Shown piece by piece: positions 49,759-59,001 of a stretch of 64,000 bases of DNA. The stretch lies in contig CAZHGN010000002.1 in NCBI GenBank assembly GCA_964532155.1, positions 19,041 to 83,040 of the forward strand. Reading direction: 5' to 3'. Each line of letters opens with the position of its first letter. The first letter of the stretch is position 1. The translations under genes were made by a program, and so were the position numbers. Under the pieces are notes generated by a model that was given only the letters and a program-made list of their open reading frames with translations, was not told the origin of the DNA and did not search any database. This DNA comes from HGM11416 sp964532155. GTDB lineage: Bacteria; Bacillota; Clostridia; Christensenellales; Borkfalkiaceae.

Positions 49759-51783
49759 ATGAAAAGATTATTCAGCATTTTATTGGCAGTTGCTTCTTTA
49801 TTTTCCCTCGTTGCGTGCAATAACGGCGATAATTCGGGCGGCGGAACGGTAGTAGTTCCCCCCAATGCCGAAACCACCTCTAACAGATACAACGAAGATT
49901 CTTCGAGGTGGACGAAAACGCACCGGTACGAGGCGCAAGAAACTAACGATTATATAGTTAAGGACGGCAAGACCGATTATAAAATTTTATTGCCCGAATT
50001 GACGACCTTTACGACTTACGCTCGCGACGAGCTTATAAGATTTTTCGGCGAGGCGACCGGCGTTACGCTCGAAACCGTTTCCGATCAAACGATTGCTCAC
50101 AGCGCTTCGGCAAAGTATATCTCGCTCGGCGATACCAACGCCTTCAAGACGAGCGGACTTACCGTAGATAAAGAGGCGCTCGGCCGCGACGGTATAAGAA
50201 TACTCACGAAAGACAAAACCGTATATATAGTCGGCGGTACCGACAACGGCGTTTTGTACGGCGTGTACGACTTCCTTAAAATCAATTTCGGCTTCGAAGT
50301 TTATTATAAGGATTGTTACGATTTGGATACCGGCGTAAAATCCGTCAAGCTCCGCAACTATAACGTTACGGATATATCGGATATTCCGTGGAAGGCAAAA
50401 GCGGGTATTTTGAACTGCGAGTCGCAGGATATGGACGATTTCATGTTCAGCTATCGTATGCGTGCAACCGACGATATGGAAAATATTATTTTCCCGATTC
50501 ACAAAACGAATAGCCAGAGCTCTGCTTCGGATAAACTCCACAACAGCTTGTATTATTTGCCAAAAGAAACCTATCAAGGAACTTATCCCGAATTTTTCTC
50601 GACTAAGGGCGAACAGCTTTGCTACACCGCTCGCGGCGATAAAGAAAAATACCAAAAAATGGTCGAACTGTGCGCCGAAAAGGTAGAACAGTCCCTTCAG
50701 TGGTACACAAAAGATAAAAATCCGCTCAGAAATACCGTTCAGATCGGAATGATGGATAACTGGCAGAGTTGTGAATGCGAAGCTTGTAAGGCGTTTGCGG
50801 CAAGCCACAACAACGCCGAGTCCGCCGCAGTCTATAAATTCGTTCAAGACATGGCAAGAAAGGTCGTCGATTGGATGAACGAACCGGGCAACGAGGCGTA
50901 TAAACGCGACGATTTGCAGTTTACCTTCTTCGCCTACCAGTGGACTCTTAAGCCGCCTTTCGAAGTAAAGGACGGCAAGGTTATAATCGCCGACGACATC
51001 GTTCCCGACAGCGATTTAAAGATTAAGCCTTTTAACTGCTTCAGCTCGTTCGACTTCGGCGTTCGCATGGACGATCCTTCCAATGCCGAACAAATCGAAT
51101 ACGCAACGCAATGGGCACAATATGTTTCGGACGGTTGGTCTTGGACTTACGGTTGTTTCTTTAACGATTACTTCTGCTTTTACGATCCGTATACCTTCTA
51201 CGAGGATTATTATAAATGGGTTTACGAGCAGAAATATCAATATTCATTCGCTCAGTTCCACAGCCGTCAACGCGGTGCGGATACCGGGTTCTACACTCTT
51301 GCAAACTACGTAACGTATAAACTTTTGTGGGATACCTCGCTCAGCACGGCTGAACTAATCGATAATTATTTCAACGCAATGTATTCCGACGCAGCGGATG
51401 CCATGAAAGAAGTGTTCAACGAATGCAGAATGTGGTTTGCCGAAACGCACGAAGAAGAAGGGTGGGGATGGAGTGCTAACCAACTTCAACCGACGACTCA
51501 GAAAAAGCTCATTTCTCTCGGCTTTATAAACACGTTATTCAACAAGCTCGACAAGGCTTACGCCGCAATCGAGAAATACGAAAAGGACGAAGCGACTTAT
51601 TCTAAACTGAAAGAGCATATCGATATCGAGTGGCTTTTCCCCGCTAAATGCGCTATTGGTCTTTACTCGGATGAATACGACGTAACCGAAATTAAGGTTC
51701 AGTTTAAATCGATTTGCAGTTCACTCGGCATTAAGAGAGTGGGCGAGCAAGTAGGTCTGGAAACGTTCACCGATACGTTCTAA
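49759..51783 (+). CDS. DUF4838-domain lipoprotein (alpha-glucuronidase-like N-domain)
   Basis: A 674-residue lipoprotein: MKRLFSILLAVASLFSLVAC gives a clear lipobox (LVAC). Residues about 70-190 (FTTYARDELIRFFGEATGV, KYISLGDTN, GIRILTKDKTVYIVGGTDNGVLYGVYDFL in pieces) match the alpha-glucuronidase/hexosaminidase accessory N-domain. The rest matches DUF4838, a TIM-barrel-like domain common in polysaccharide loci, with QIGMMDNWQSCECEACKAF and FNDYFCFYDPYTFYEDYYKW (split). DUF4838 proteins are suspected glycoside hydrolases without a settled activity. It is the only likely enzyme in the locus with an export signal. Only 9 nt separate it from the previous gene. Confidence 0.85.
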   Translation: MKRLFSILLAVASLFSLVACNNGDNSGGGTVVVPPNAETTSNRYNEDSSRWTKTHRYEAQETNDYIVKDGKTDYKILLPELTTFTTYARDELIRFFGEATGVTLETVSDQTIAHSASAKYISLGDTNAFKTSGLTVDKEALGRDGIRILTKDKTVYIVGGTDNGVLYGVYDFLKINFGFEVYYKDCYDLDTGVKSVKLRNYNVTDISDIPWKAKAGILNCESQDMDDFMFSYRMRATDDMENIIFPIHKTNSQSSASDKLHNSLYYLPKETYQGTYPEFFSTKGEQLCYTARGDKEKYQKMVELCAEKVEQSLQWYTKDKNPLRNTVQIGMMDNWQSCECEACKAFAASHNNAESAAVYKFVQDMARKVVDWMNEPGNEAYKRDDLQFTFFAYQWTLKPPFEVKDGKVIIADDIVPDSDLKIKPFNCFSSFDFGVRMDDPSNAEQIEYATQWAQYVSDGWSWTYGCFFNDYFCFYDPYTFYEDYYKWVYEQKYQYSFAQFHSRQRGADTGFYTLANYVTYKLLWDTSLSTAELIDNYFNAMYSDAADAMKEVFNECRMWFAETHEEEGWGWSANQLQPTTQKKLISLGFINTLFNKLDKAYAAIEKYEKDEATYSKLKEHIDIEWLFPAKCAIGLYSDEYDVTEIKVQFKSICSSLGIKRVGEQVGLETFTDTF

Positions 51784-51794
51784 GGAGGAGAAAA

Positions 51795-53912
51795 ATGAGA
51801 AAGAAAAGCATTTTATTGACTGCAATGTCACTTTTCGTTGCCCTCCTTGCCTCCGCATTCGTTTTTGCCGGATGCGGCGGCGAAACCAATCCACCCGACG
51901 GAGGCGACTCCTCGACGGGCGGAGGAAGTGTTTCGGGCGGCACCGATATTCAAAATACTTTGACTTTAACCAGAACTTCCGTTCAGCTCGTTTACGGCGA
52001 GACGGCTGTCGTCGTCGCTAAATATAAAGACGAGGACGGAAAAACTCTCGTTTGGCAGACTTCCGATTCGTCGGTCGCAACGGTAGACGGCGGCGTTATA
52101 ACCTCCGTCGGACTCGGCAGCGCCGTCGTTACGGCAACCTACGGCAGCCTAAGCGCGACTTGCGCAGTTTCGGTTTCCTACGGTGCATATCAGCCGACTT
52201 TAAAGGTCGACCATATCGGCGACGAACTCAGCTTGCTTAAAAACGAAGACTACGAAGTAAACGCGCACGTTCTGTTCAACGGAAAGGATTATCCCTGCGA
52301 ACTGACCGCCGTGATCGACGATTCGACCGTCGCTACTTTCGAGAACGGAAAGATTAAGGCTTTAAAGAGCGGCACGACGAACGTTACGATAAAGGGCGTT
52401 TGGAAGGGGTTTGAAAGCCCGCTTATGGAAAAAATTATTTCCTTAAACGTTGTCGAAAGCGACGTCGTAATGTATTTGAACGTCGAAAAAGACGGCGAAA
52501 AAGAAGTTCGCGACGAGGTTACTCTTTACGTAACCGATTCGTTCGAGGGTAATTCTTATACGACTTCCGCCAAAGTTGAACTCGTCGCAACCGAAAACGG
52601 CGTTTCTAAAGACGGTACGCTTAGCGTTGTCAATGGTTCTAATTACGTAATGCTCGAAGAAGACGGAGTCGTTACCGCCAAAGGCGTCGGTTCGGCAACC
52701 GTTAGGGCAACTTACGTTAGCGGCGAAACGACTTATACCAAGGATTTAATCGTCAACGTCATTTGCCCGGTCGTTCCTTATACCAAACAGTTTATACTCA
52801 CGGACGAAGTAATCGGCAGCGGAAGCTATAAGGATTATTTTGACGAGGGTGCAACTTTAGTTAGCGTTAAACAAGGAACGAGAGAAATAAAAACTTTTGG
52901 CAAGACGTGGTCGGGTATCGTTTATAACGGTGCTCAAACCGAGGCAGTCGAAATTCAAACGAGCAAAGGCGGTTATCTGTTTGAAAACGTTTACGGTTGC
53001 AACGTACTGTTAACTACAGAAAACTTTGCTTCGACCTTAACGCTTGGTTCTAAAGACGTAACGCAATATTACGGACTTATCGGCGATATCGGCACGCCCG
53101 AAAACCCCGTCTCTATGAACGGACAGAGAAACGCAAGCGACAGTTCTGCGTTTAAGGGTACTTTCGACGGAAACGGCAAAACCGTATACGCAAATGTTTA
53201 CGAAAACGGTATTTTCGGCGGTTACGGCGCGGGTGCGGTCGTTAAGAATGCGAAATTCGTTTTGACCTTTAACGGCACGAAAGCTAACGGACTTTCTTCC
53301 GATAAGAGCCGTTGGGGAAAGAATCTTAATATAACCTTAGAAAACCTTTATATCGAAACAACCAATTTCCGCAAGGGCGACCACGCTATATCTGAATTTA
53401 AGGCCGAAAGATTAAAGATGAAAGATATCGTCGTCGTTATCAACAACGCTACCGGCTTAACCGATTACGACGGAAGCGACGACGCGGGCGTTTTGTTCGG
53501 AGTTGACGTTTGCTATTTTACGTATAACCAAGGCAACGTCGGTTTGGAACTTTTCGATAACGTCAGGGTTGTGGTCGATAAACTTCTTCCCATGGCGAGC
53601 GGTAAGTATTATTCAAACACCAAATTCGTTAACTTCGCCGTAAACGATATTTCCGCTTTCGGCAACGTTACGAGAAAGAGTAATTATGAAGAAAACGCCG
53701 ACTACTGCCTTATAACCGCGGTTGAAAACCATTCCGATTGGCTTACCGACGTTTGTTACGGCGGCAACGGAAAAGTAGATCAATACATTAAGGGCATATA
53801 CTTCTGCTACGGAGCAACAAGGCTTGAAAACGGCGGCGTTTATCGCTACAATACGTTTAAGGCAATGACTGAAGCAGGCGTTAAGCAGGTCGGTACTTGG
53901 AAAATAGTTTAA
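51795..53912 (+). CDS. Lipoprotein with Big_2 Ig-like domains and a beta-helix/GLUG-like segment
   Basis: A 705-residue lipoprotein. The signal ends in FVFAGC, followed by a Gly/Ser linker. At least two bacterial Ig-like group 2 domains follow: TRTSVQLVYGETAVV, WQTSDSSVATVDGGVITSVG and VTATYGSLSATCAVSV (about residues 55-135), then VATFENGKIKALKSGTTNVTI and a related unit to about 330. Residues about 440-500 contain FKGTFDGNGKTVYANVYENG, IFGGYGAGAVVKNAKFV, the same pattern as the modules in the 38320 gene, so the two are likely paralogous in design. GGAGGAG precedes the ATG. Probable glycan-binding or scaffold protein. Confidence 0.82.
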   Translation: MRKKSILLTAMSLFVALLASAFVFAGCGGETNPPDGGDSSTGGGSVSGGTDIQNTLTLTRTSVQLVYGETAVVVAKYKDEDGKTLVWQTSDSSVATVDGGVITSVGLGSAVVTATYGSLSATCAVSVSYGAYQPTLKVDHIGDELSLLKNEDYEVNAHVLFNGKDYPCELTAVIDDSTVATFENGKIKALKSGTTNVTIKGVWKGFESPLMEKIISLNVVESDVVMYLNVEKDGEKEVRDEVTLYVTDSFEGNSYTTSAKVELVATENGVSKDGTLSVVNGSNYVMLEEDGVVTAKGVGSATVRATYVSGETTYTKDLIVNVICPVVPYTKQFILTDEVIGSGSYKDYFDEGATLVSVKQGTREIKTFGKTWSGIVYNGAQTEAVEIQTSKGGYLFENVYGCNVLLTTENFASTLTLGSKDVTQYYGLIGDIGTPENPVSMNGQRNASDSSAFKGTFDGNGKTVYANVYENGIFGGYGAGAVVKNAKFVLTFNGTKANGLSSDKSRWGKNLNITLENLYIETTNFRKGDHAISEFKAERLKMKDIVVVINNATGLTDYDGSDDAGVLFGVDVCYFTYNQGNVGLELFDNVRVVVDKLLPMASGKYYSNTKFVNFAVNDISAFGNVTRKSNYEENADYCLITAVENHSDWLTDVCYGGNGKVDQYIKGIYFCYGATRLENGGVYRYNTFKAMTEAGVKQVGTWKIV

Positions 53913-53913
53913 A

Positions 53914-56319
53914 ATGAAACGAACAACAATTAAATTACGTACCGAAAACAGCGGTAACGTAAAAATGGATTGCGGTGCTAAAAAGCCCCTTTCAAGTGTA
54001 ACGCTTATGGTAAAAAAGGGCGGAAACGTCCTTTTTAACCATAGTTACGCAGTAAAACCGTCCGCTGAATTTGCGGACGATTTTCATATCGAAAGCCCCG
54101 ATTTATGGTCGATTTCTTCGCCTAATCTATACGATTATTCGGCTGAAATAGTCTATGCGGACGGCGAAAAGGAAACGATTCAGGGCAAGTTTGCTTTCAG
54201 GGAAATATCCAAAAACGAAAAGAACGTTCTTCTGAACGGAAAGCCCGTTTTTATAAGAGGTTTTATTCGTGGCGCAAAGGCGCACGACCATGCTAATTTA
54301 TACGGTCTTTCGCTAAAGGATTTTTATTTAAAAAATCTTAAGGAAGCAAAAAAATTCGGTTTTAACTTCGTCAGATTTCATTCGGTCGTGCCCGAAGAAG
54401 AACTTTTCGAGGCAGCCGACGAGGTGGGCATGCTCGTCCACATAGAACTTCGTCCGCCGCACGATATTTACAATAATCTCGAAGAGATGGTTACGACGGG
54501 CAAAGCCATCGTACCCGAGGAATTTATCGAAGAAACGGTTAATAAGTGCTTTAATCATCCGTCGTTGTGCGTTTATTGCATAGGTAACGAAATTAAGCGC
54601 GCGAGCGAAGAGGATATTCGCAAGGTGCGCGAAAAAATCGAGGCGCTCGACGGCACACGGCTGTTTTTGGATACTTGCGCTTGGGGTAAAAACAACCGCG
54701 AGGGCGTCGATATGGACGTTCAGCACCTCAGTTATTATTTTCCGTACGGCAGGCACGCCGGAATGTACGACGATACCGATAACCTTTTGGTCGTATCCTC
54801 GGACGAGGGCACTCCGCTTATAACCAACGGCGAGAATTCGACCGTTACGAGAAGTTTATATTTTAAAGTGCCGCTCATTGCTCACGAGGTATGCCATTAC
54901 ACCGCGCTCCGCGATTTTTTCGCGCTTAAACGCAAGTTCGAAAACGCGGGAGTCGTCGCGCCTTGGTGGGTTGACGAGGAGATTAAAATGATCCGCGCCA
55001 AGGGCTACGAGGATATTTTCGGCGAAATGTATGCGGCGAGCAAAAAATTTCAGCTTGAATGCTGGAAAACGGCGTTCGAGGAAATGCGTTCGAGCAGACT
55101 GCTCGGCGGTTTCCACTTTTTGCAGTTTGCCGATACCGACGCTTACGAAAACTCTAACGGCGTAGTCGATTGTTTTGACGAAGAGGACGGAGTTAATCCG
55201 AGCGACTTTCTCGCCTTTAACGGCGACAGAGTTTTGGTTGCGAAACTTAACGAGCGCTGCTTTTTCGCAGGCTCGAAAATAACCGTTCCGATTTATTTGT
55301 CCAATCTTGGCGAGGACGAGGTCGCGGCGGCGGATTTTGAATTTAAAATTTTTGCGGGCGAAAAAATTATTGCGCGCGGAGAGATGAAAAACGTCGACGT
55401 ATCCCGAAAGGGTTCGTATGCCATCTGCAAAATCAACGCCGTTTTGCCCGAAGAAATTAAAAACGCACAGCTAACGCTTAGCGCAAAACTGACTGCGAAC
55501 GGCGAGGTTTATTCTCAAAACAAATGGACGCTTTGGACTTTTGAAAAGACCGAAAAAACCACTTATGCGGATTTTACGTCGTTTGAAAGCGAAAGCGCGG
55601 TTATAACCGACGATTTCGAAAAGGCGCTTAGCGCCCTTGAAAAGGGTAAAAACGTTTGCCTCGTTTACAGGTCAGACTTAACGCGTCACAGAGCGCATAT
55701 GGGTGGCGAACGCCCGAAATATGCGTTTAAGGCGAGTTGGAACCGCTTTAAACCGGTAATTTGGGACAGAGGAACCAATTTCGGCGGACTGTGCAACAAG
55801 GAAATACTCAATAAGCACGGCTTTGCCGGAAGTGAATATTACGACTTTAATTACGGAATTATCAGCGAGGATTGCGATAAAATCGTGCTCGACGATTTCC
55901 CGATCGTGCCCGACGTGCTCGTTCGCGGTATAGACAAAAGCTCACGCGACCGTTTCGACGCGTATAAGGATTGCTATAATTTGCCCGAGCTTATGTACGA
56001 CCGCACCTTGCGCGATTTCGGCTATTTGTTCTCGTTAAAGGCGGGCGGTGCAAAATTGCTCGTTTGCGGTTTTAATCTGACCGCGATGGACCAAAACGAG
56101 CCGTCGACCGTCGGCATGGCGAATTTTATCAAACGGTATATCGCAAGCGACGATTTTTCGCCGAAAAGCGAAATCGGCATTGCCGAGCTAAAGGCATACG
56201 CCGCCGATTGCGCAAAAGAGCCGATAAAAGAAAGAACGATGACTCAGTTTTGGGCGCTCGACGACGCGCCCGTCGAAAGTCCCGAGTTTTGGCGCACCGC
56301 AAAAGAATATTTAAAATAG
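53914..56319 (+). CDS. Glycoside hydrolase family 2-like enzyme, no sugar-binding N-domain
   Basis: An 801-residue probable exo-glycosidase without signal peptide. Residues 1-100 correspond to the Ig-like domain before the GH2 barrel (DLWSISSPNLYDYSAEI, FAFREI). The TIM barrel begins NGKPVFIRGF and has FNFVRFHSVVPEEELFEAADEVG. The acid/base is in YCIGNEIK (E226), and a candidate nucleophile is in IAHEVCHYT (E325). The jelly-roll domain that normally precedes the Ig domain is missing. A long extra C-terminal region (about 450-801) has a beta sandwich and a flavodoxin/GATase-like segment (KLLVCGFNLTAMD). It begins 1 bp after the previous stop. Specificity cannot be told. Confidence 0.8.
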   Translation: MKRTTIKLRTENSGNVKMDCGAKKPLSSVTLMVKKGGNVLFNHSYAVKPSAEFADDFHIESPDLWSISSPNLYDYSAEIVYADGEKETIQGKFAFREISKNEKNVLLNGKPVFIRGFIRGAKAHDHANLYGLSLKDFYLKNLKEAKKFGFNFVRFHSVVPEEELFEAADEVGMLVHIELRPPHDIYNNLEEMVTTGKAIVPEEFIEETVNKCFNHPSLCVYCIGNEIKRASEEDIRKVREKIEALDGTRLFLDTCAWGKNNREGVDMDVQHLSYYFPYGRHAGMYDDTDNLLVVSSDEGTPLITNGENSTVTRSLYFKVPLIAHEVCHYTALRDFFALKRKFENAGVVAPWWVDEEIKMIRAKGYEDIFGEMYAASKKFQLECWKTAFEEMRSSRLLGGFHFLQFADTDAYENSNGVVDCFDEEDGVNPSDFLAFNGDRVLVAKLNERCFFAGSKITVPIYLSNLGEDEVAAADFEFKIFAGEKIIARGEMKNVDVSRKGSYAICKINAVLPEEIKNAQLTLSAKLTANGEVYSQNKWTLWTFEKTEKTTYADFTSFESESAVITDDFEKALSALEKGKNVCLVYRSDLTRHRAHMGGERPKYAFKASWNRFKPVIWDRGTNFGGLCNKEILNKHGFAGSEYYDFNYGIISEDCDKIVLDDFPIVPDVLVRGIDKSSRDRFDAYKDCYNLPELMYDRTLRDFGYLFSLKAGGAKLLVCGFNLTAMDQNEPSTVGMANFIKRYIASDDFSPKSEIGIAELKAYAADCAKEPIKERTMTQFWALDDAPVESPEFWRTAKEYLK

Positions 56320-56339
56320 GATTATTGCGGCGTTCATGG

Positions 56340-56368
56340 TTGTAAAAGGTTTGCAAGTGTGATATAAT
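56340..56368 (+). promoter_or_regulatory. Sigma-A-type promoter for the GH95-GH127-GH20-CE15 unit
   Basis: TTGTAA (56340-56345), 17-bp spacer, TATAAT (56363-56368). It marks the start of a second transcription unit in the glycan locus. Confidence 0.72.
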
Positions 56369-56398
56369 TCAAGCATAAATAATCTCGAGGTTGCCTAA

Positions 56399-58984
56399 AT
56401 GAAGTCATATAAGCTAATATTTAAATCGCCTGCTCAAAGAACGGACGAGGGGTGGGAAAAATATTCCTTGCCCATAGGCAACGGTTATTCGGGAGCGAAC
56501 GTTTTCGGCGGTTTCGATACCGAGCGCGTTCAGTTTACGACCAACGCTTTTGCAAACGATTTTAGTCGCGGCGGAGTTTCTAATTTTGCCGAGCTTTATA
56601 TCGATTTTAACGACGAGGCAAAAGGCTACGAGCGCGGTTTGGATTTGACGAGCGGCATTGCTTATTCGGAGTATTTATCGCTTTTCGGTAAGACGAAACG
56701 CAACGCTTTTTTAAGCTATACGGACAAGGTTTTCGTTTATCGTACCGATTTTGAAAAGCGTAAAAGTTTAACCGTGCGCCTCGAAATACCTTACCTCGGC
56801 GCAAGATCTGTAGAAGACGGCGGAAGAGAGGGCAGCGTTTATTCCGAAAACGGCGAAGTCGTTATGCGCGGCAGATTGCCGTCGAGGGAACTTGTTTTCG
56901 AGGGCAGACTTGCCGTTATAACCGACGGCGAATACGCGGTTGAAAAGGGCGTTGTTTCCGTTAAAAACGCGCTGTCGGTCGTTATATTGTTTGCCTTCGA
57001 CACTTCGTATAAACTGTGCCCGAAGACCTTTTTAACGCATAAAGCGGAGGGCGACGATCCTCACGAAAAGGTTGTGGCAACGCTTGCCAAGGCGAAAGAA
57101 CTCGGCTACGAAAAGCTGCTCGGTAATCACGTCGACGACTTTTCGGATATTATGAAAAGAGTCGAATTGGATTTAGGCGGCGAGCCGTCCGATAAATGCA
57201 CGGACGAACTGTTGCAGTCTAACCGCGACGGAAATTTCGAGCCGTATCTCGAGGAGTTATATTATCAATACGGCAGATATTTGCTCGTTTCGTCATCGCG
57301 AAAGGGTACGCCGCCCGCATCATTGCAGGGCGTTTGGACGGTACACGATAAATCGCCTTGGGGCAGCGGATTTTGGCATAACATCAATATTCAAATGAAC
57401 TATTGGCATGCATTCAGCGCAAACCTTGCCGAGTCGTTCGACGCTTACGCCGACTTTTTTAAGGCGTATCTGCCCGAAGCCCAAAACAACGCGAAAGAGT
57501 GGATTAAGGAAACTAATCCCGAAAACTACGACGACGATTGCGGTTGGACGATAGGCACGGGCGCGTTTTGCTACGAGATAGAGGGGAAAAGCCCCAACAG
57601 TCATTCCGGACCGGGCACGGGCGGTTTGACTGCCAAACTCTTTTCGGACGCGTATTATTTTACGCTCGACAAGGAGTTTTTAAAGAATTACGCATATCCC
57701 GCCGTTCACGGCATGGCGAAATTTTTAAAAAGGACGTTGCGACCTTACGACGAAAAAATGCTGTGTTCGTTTTCCGCTTCGCCCGAACAAATTTTGTCGG
57801 GTGAATGGGTGAACGAGCATGCATTGCAACAATATTACCATACGGTCGGCTGTTCGTTCGACCAACAAATGGTAAAAGAAATATTCGAAGACGACCTAAA
57901 ACTATCTAAAATTCTCGGCGTTCACGATCAAACCAACGAGTTCGAGGAGCAAAATTTAAACTCTCTCGATGCGGTGCGAGTCGGTTATAGCGGACAGATT
58001 AAAGAGTACGACGAAGAGCATTTTTACGGCGAAATCGGCGAGGCGCGGCACAGACATCTATCGCAGCTCGTCGCGCTAATGCCGGGCGAACAAATTACAA
58101 GTCAAACGCCCGCCACGCTCGACGCCGCAAAAATCACGCTTGACCTTCGCGGAGACAAGTCTACCGGTTGGGCGCTCGCACACAGACTTTGCTCGAGGGC
58201 GCGCACGGGCGAGGGCGACAGGGCGTATATATTACTTCAAAATCTTTTGCAAACGAGAACGCACCCCAACCTGTGGGACGTTCATCCGCCTTTCCAAATA
58301 GACGGCAACTTCGGCGCGACCGCAGGCATAACGGAAATGCTCTTGCAAAGCCACGGCGGTTATATATCTCTTCTTCCGGCGTTGCCTAAAAAGTGGAACA
58401 GCGTTAAATTCCGCGGACTGAAAGCAAGGGGCAACTTCGAATGCGCCTTGACGTATGAGGACGGAGTTATAACCGAATGCGAGATTATTTCGCTTAGCGG
58501 CGGTAAATTATCGGTATATTACGGCGGCGACGTTTCGGACGTTTGCGTAACCGAAAGCGACGTAAAGATTGCGACCGGCGCGTCGGACGGTTTGATTATT
58601 TTTGATACGAAAGCGGGGAAGACTTACCGCTTTACGGGCTTTAAAAAGCGCGTTAATCGACTTATAGCCTCACATTTAACCGCAAAATGGGAAGAAAACG
58701 GCGCAAAACTTTGCTACCGTAACGACGGTAATAGTTACGACGTTTTCCGTAGTCAAGGGAGCGACGAGCAATATACCTACGTCGGTACAGCTACCGGCGG
58801 TGAGTTTATTGACGAGGCGTTTAACGCAAATAACAAAGCAAGACTTACTTATAAACTCGTTTTTGAAAGCGAGGATAAAAGCGGCAGAGGAGAGGGCGCG
58901 CTCGTCGTTCTCGATCCCGCAAGTGCACTTGAAAGAGAGCGTTACTTATACAAATTTAGAGTTAATAACTTGAATATACGTTAA
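56399..58984 (+). CDS. Glycoside hydrolase family 95 (alpha-L-fucosidase/galactosidase type)
   Basis: An 861-residue inverting enzyme family that removes terminal alpha-1,2-L-fucose or L-galactose. The N-terminal beta domain has WEKYSLPIGNGYSGANVFGG. The (alpha/alpha)6 barrel has LQGVWTVHDKSPWGSGFW followed by HNINIQMNYWHA, where family catalytic Asn residues lie. The catalytic acid region is YGEIGEARHRHLSQLVALMPG, and HPPFQIDGNFGATAGITEML closes the active site. After about residue 750, an extra C-terminal beta domain resembles fibronectin type III. No signal peptide is visible, so it acts on imported sugar. A degenerate copy of the dispersed motif lies in this C-terminal junction (58651-58667). 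Confidence 0.9.
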   Translation: MKSYKLIFKSPAQRTDEGWEKYSLPIGNGYSGANVFGGFDTERVQFTTNAFANDFSRGGVSNFAELYIDFNDEAKGYERGLDLTSGIAYSEYLSLFGKTKRNAFLSYTDKVFVYRTDFEKRKSLTVRLEIPYLGARSVEDGGREGSVYSENGEVVMRGRLPSRELVFEGRLAVITDGEYAVEKGVVSVKNALSVVILFAFDTSYKLCPKTFLTHKAEGDDPHEKVVATLAKAKELGYEKLLGNHVDDFSDIMKRVELDLGGEPSDKCTDELLQSNRDGNFEPYLEELYYQYGRYLLVSSSRKGTPPASLQGVWTVHDKSPWGSGFWHNINIQMNYWHAFSANLAESFDAYADFFKAYLPEAQNNAKEWIKETNPENYDDDCGWTIGTGAFCYEIEGKSPNSHSGPGTGGLTAKLFSDAYYFTLDKEFLKNYAYPAVHGMAKFLKRTLRPYDEKMLCSFSASPEQILSGEWVNEHALQQYYHTVGCSFDQQMVKEIFEDDLKLSKILGVHDQTNEFEEQNLNSLDAVRVGYSGQIKEYDEEHFYGEIGEARHRHLSQLVALMPGEQITSQTPATLDAAKITLDLRGDKSTGWALAHRLCSRARTGEGDRAYILLQNLLQTRTHPNLWDVHPPFQIDGNFGATAGITEMLLQSHGGYISLLPALPKKWNSVKFRGLKARGNFECALTYEDGVITECEIISLSGGKLSVYYGGDVSDVCVTESDVKIATGASDGLIIFDTKAGKTYRFTGFKKRVNRLIASHLTAKWEENGAKLCYRNDGNSYDVFRSQGSDEQYTYVGTATGGEFIDEAFNANNKARLTYKLVFESEDKSGRGEGALVVLDPASALERERYLYKFRVNNLNIR
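58651..58667 (+). repeat. Degenerate copy of the dispersed 17-bp motif inside a gene
   Basis: CGTTAATCGACTTATAG matches the consensus at 15 of 17 bases. It encodes part of RVNRLIA between the GH95 core and the C-terminal domain. It may be chance. Confidence 0.35.
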
Positions 58985-59001
58985 AAATAAAGGAAAAAAA
59001 T

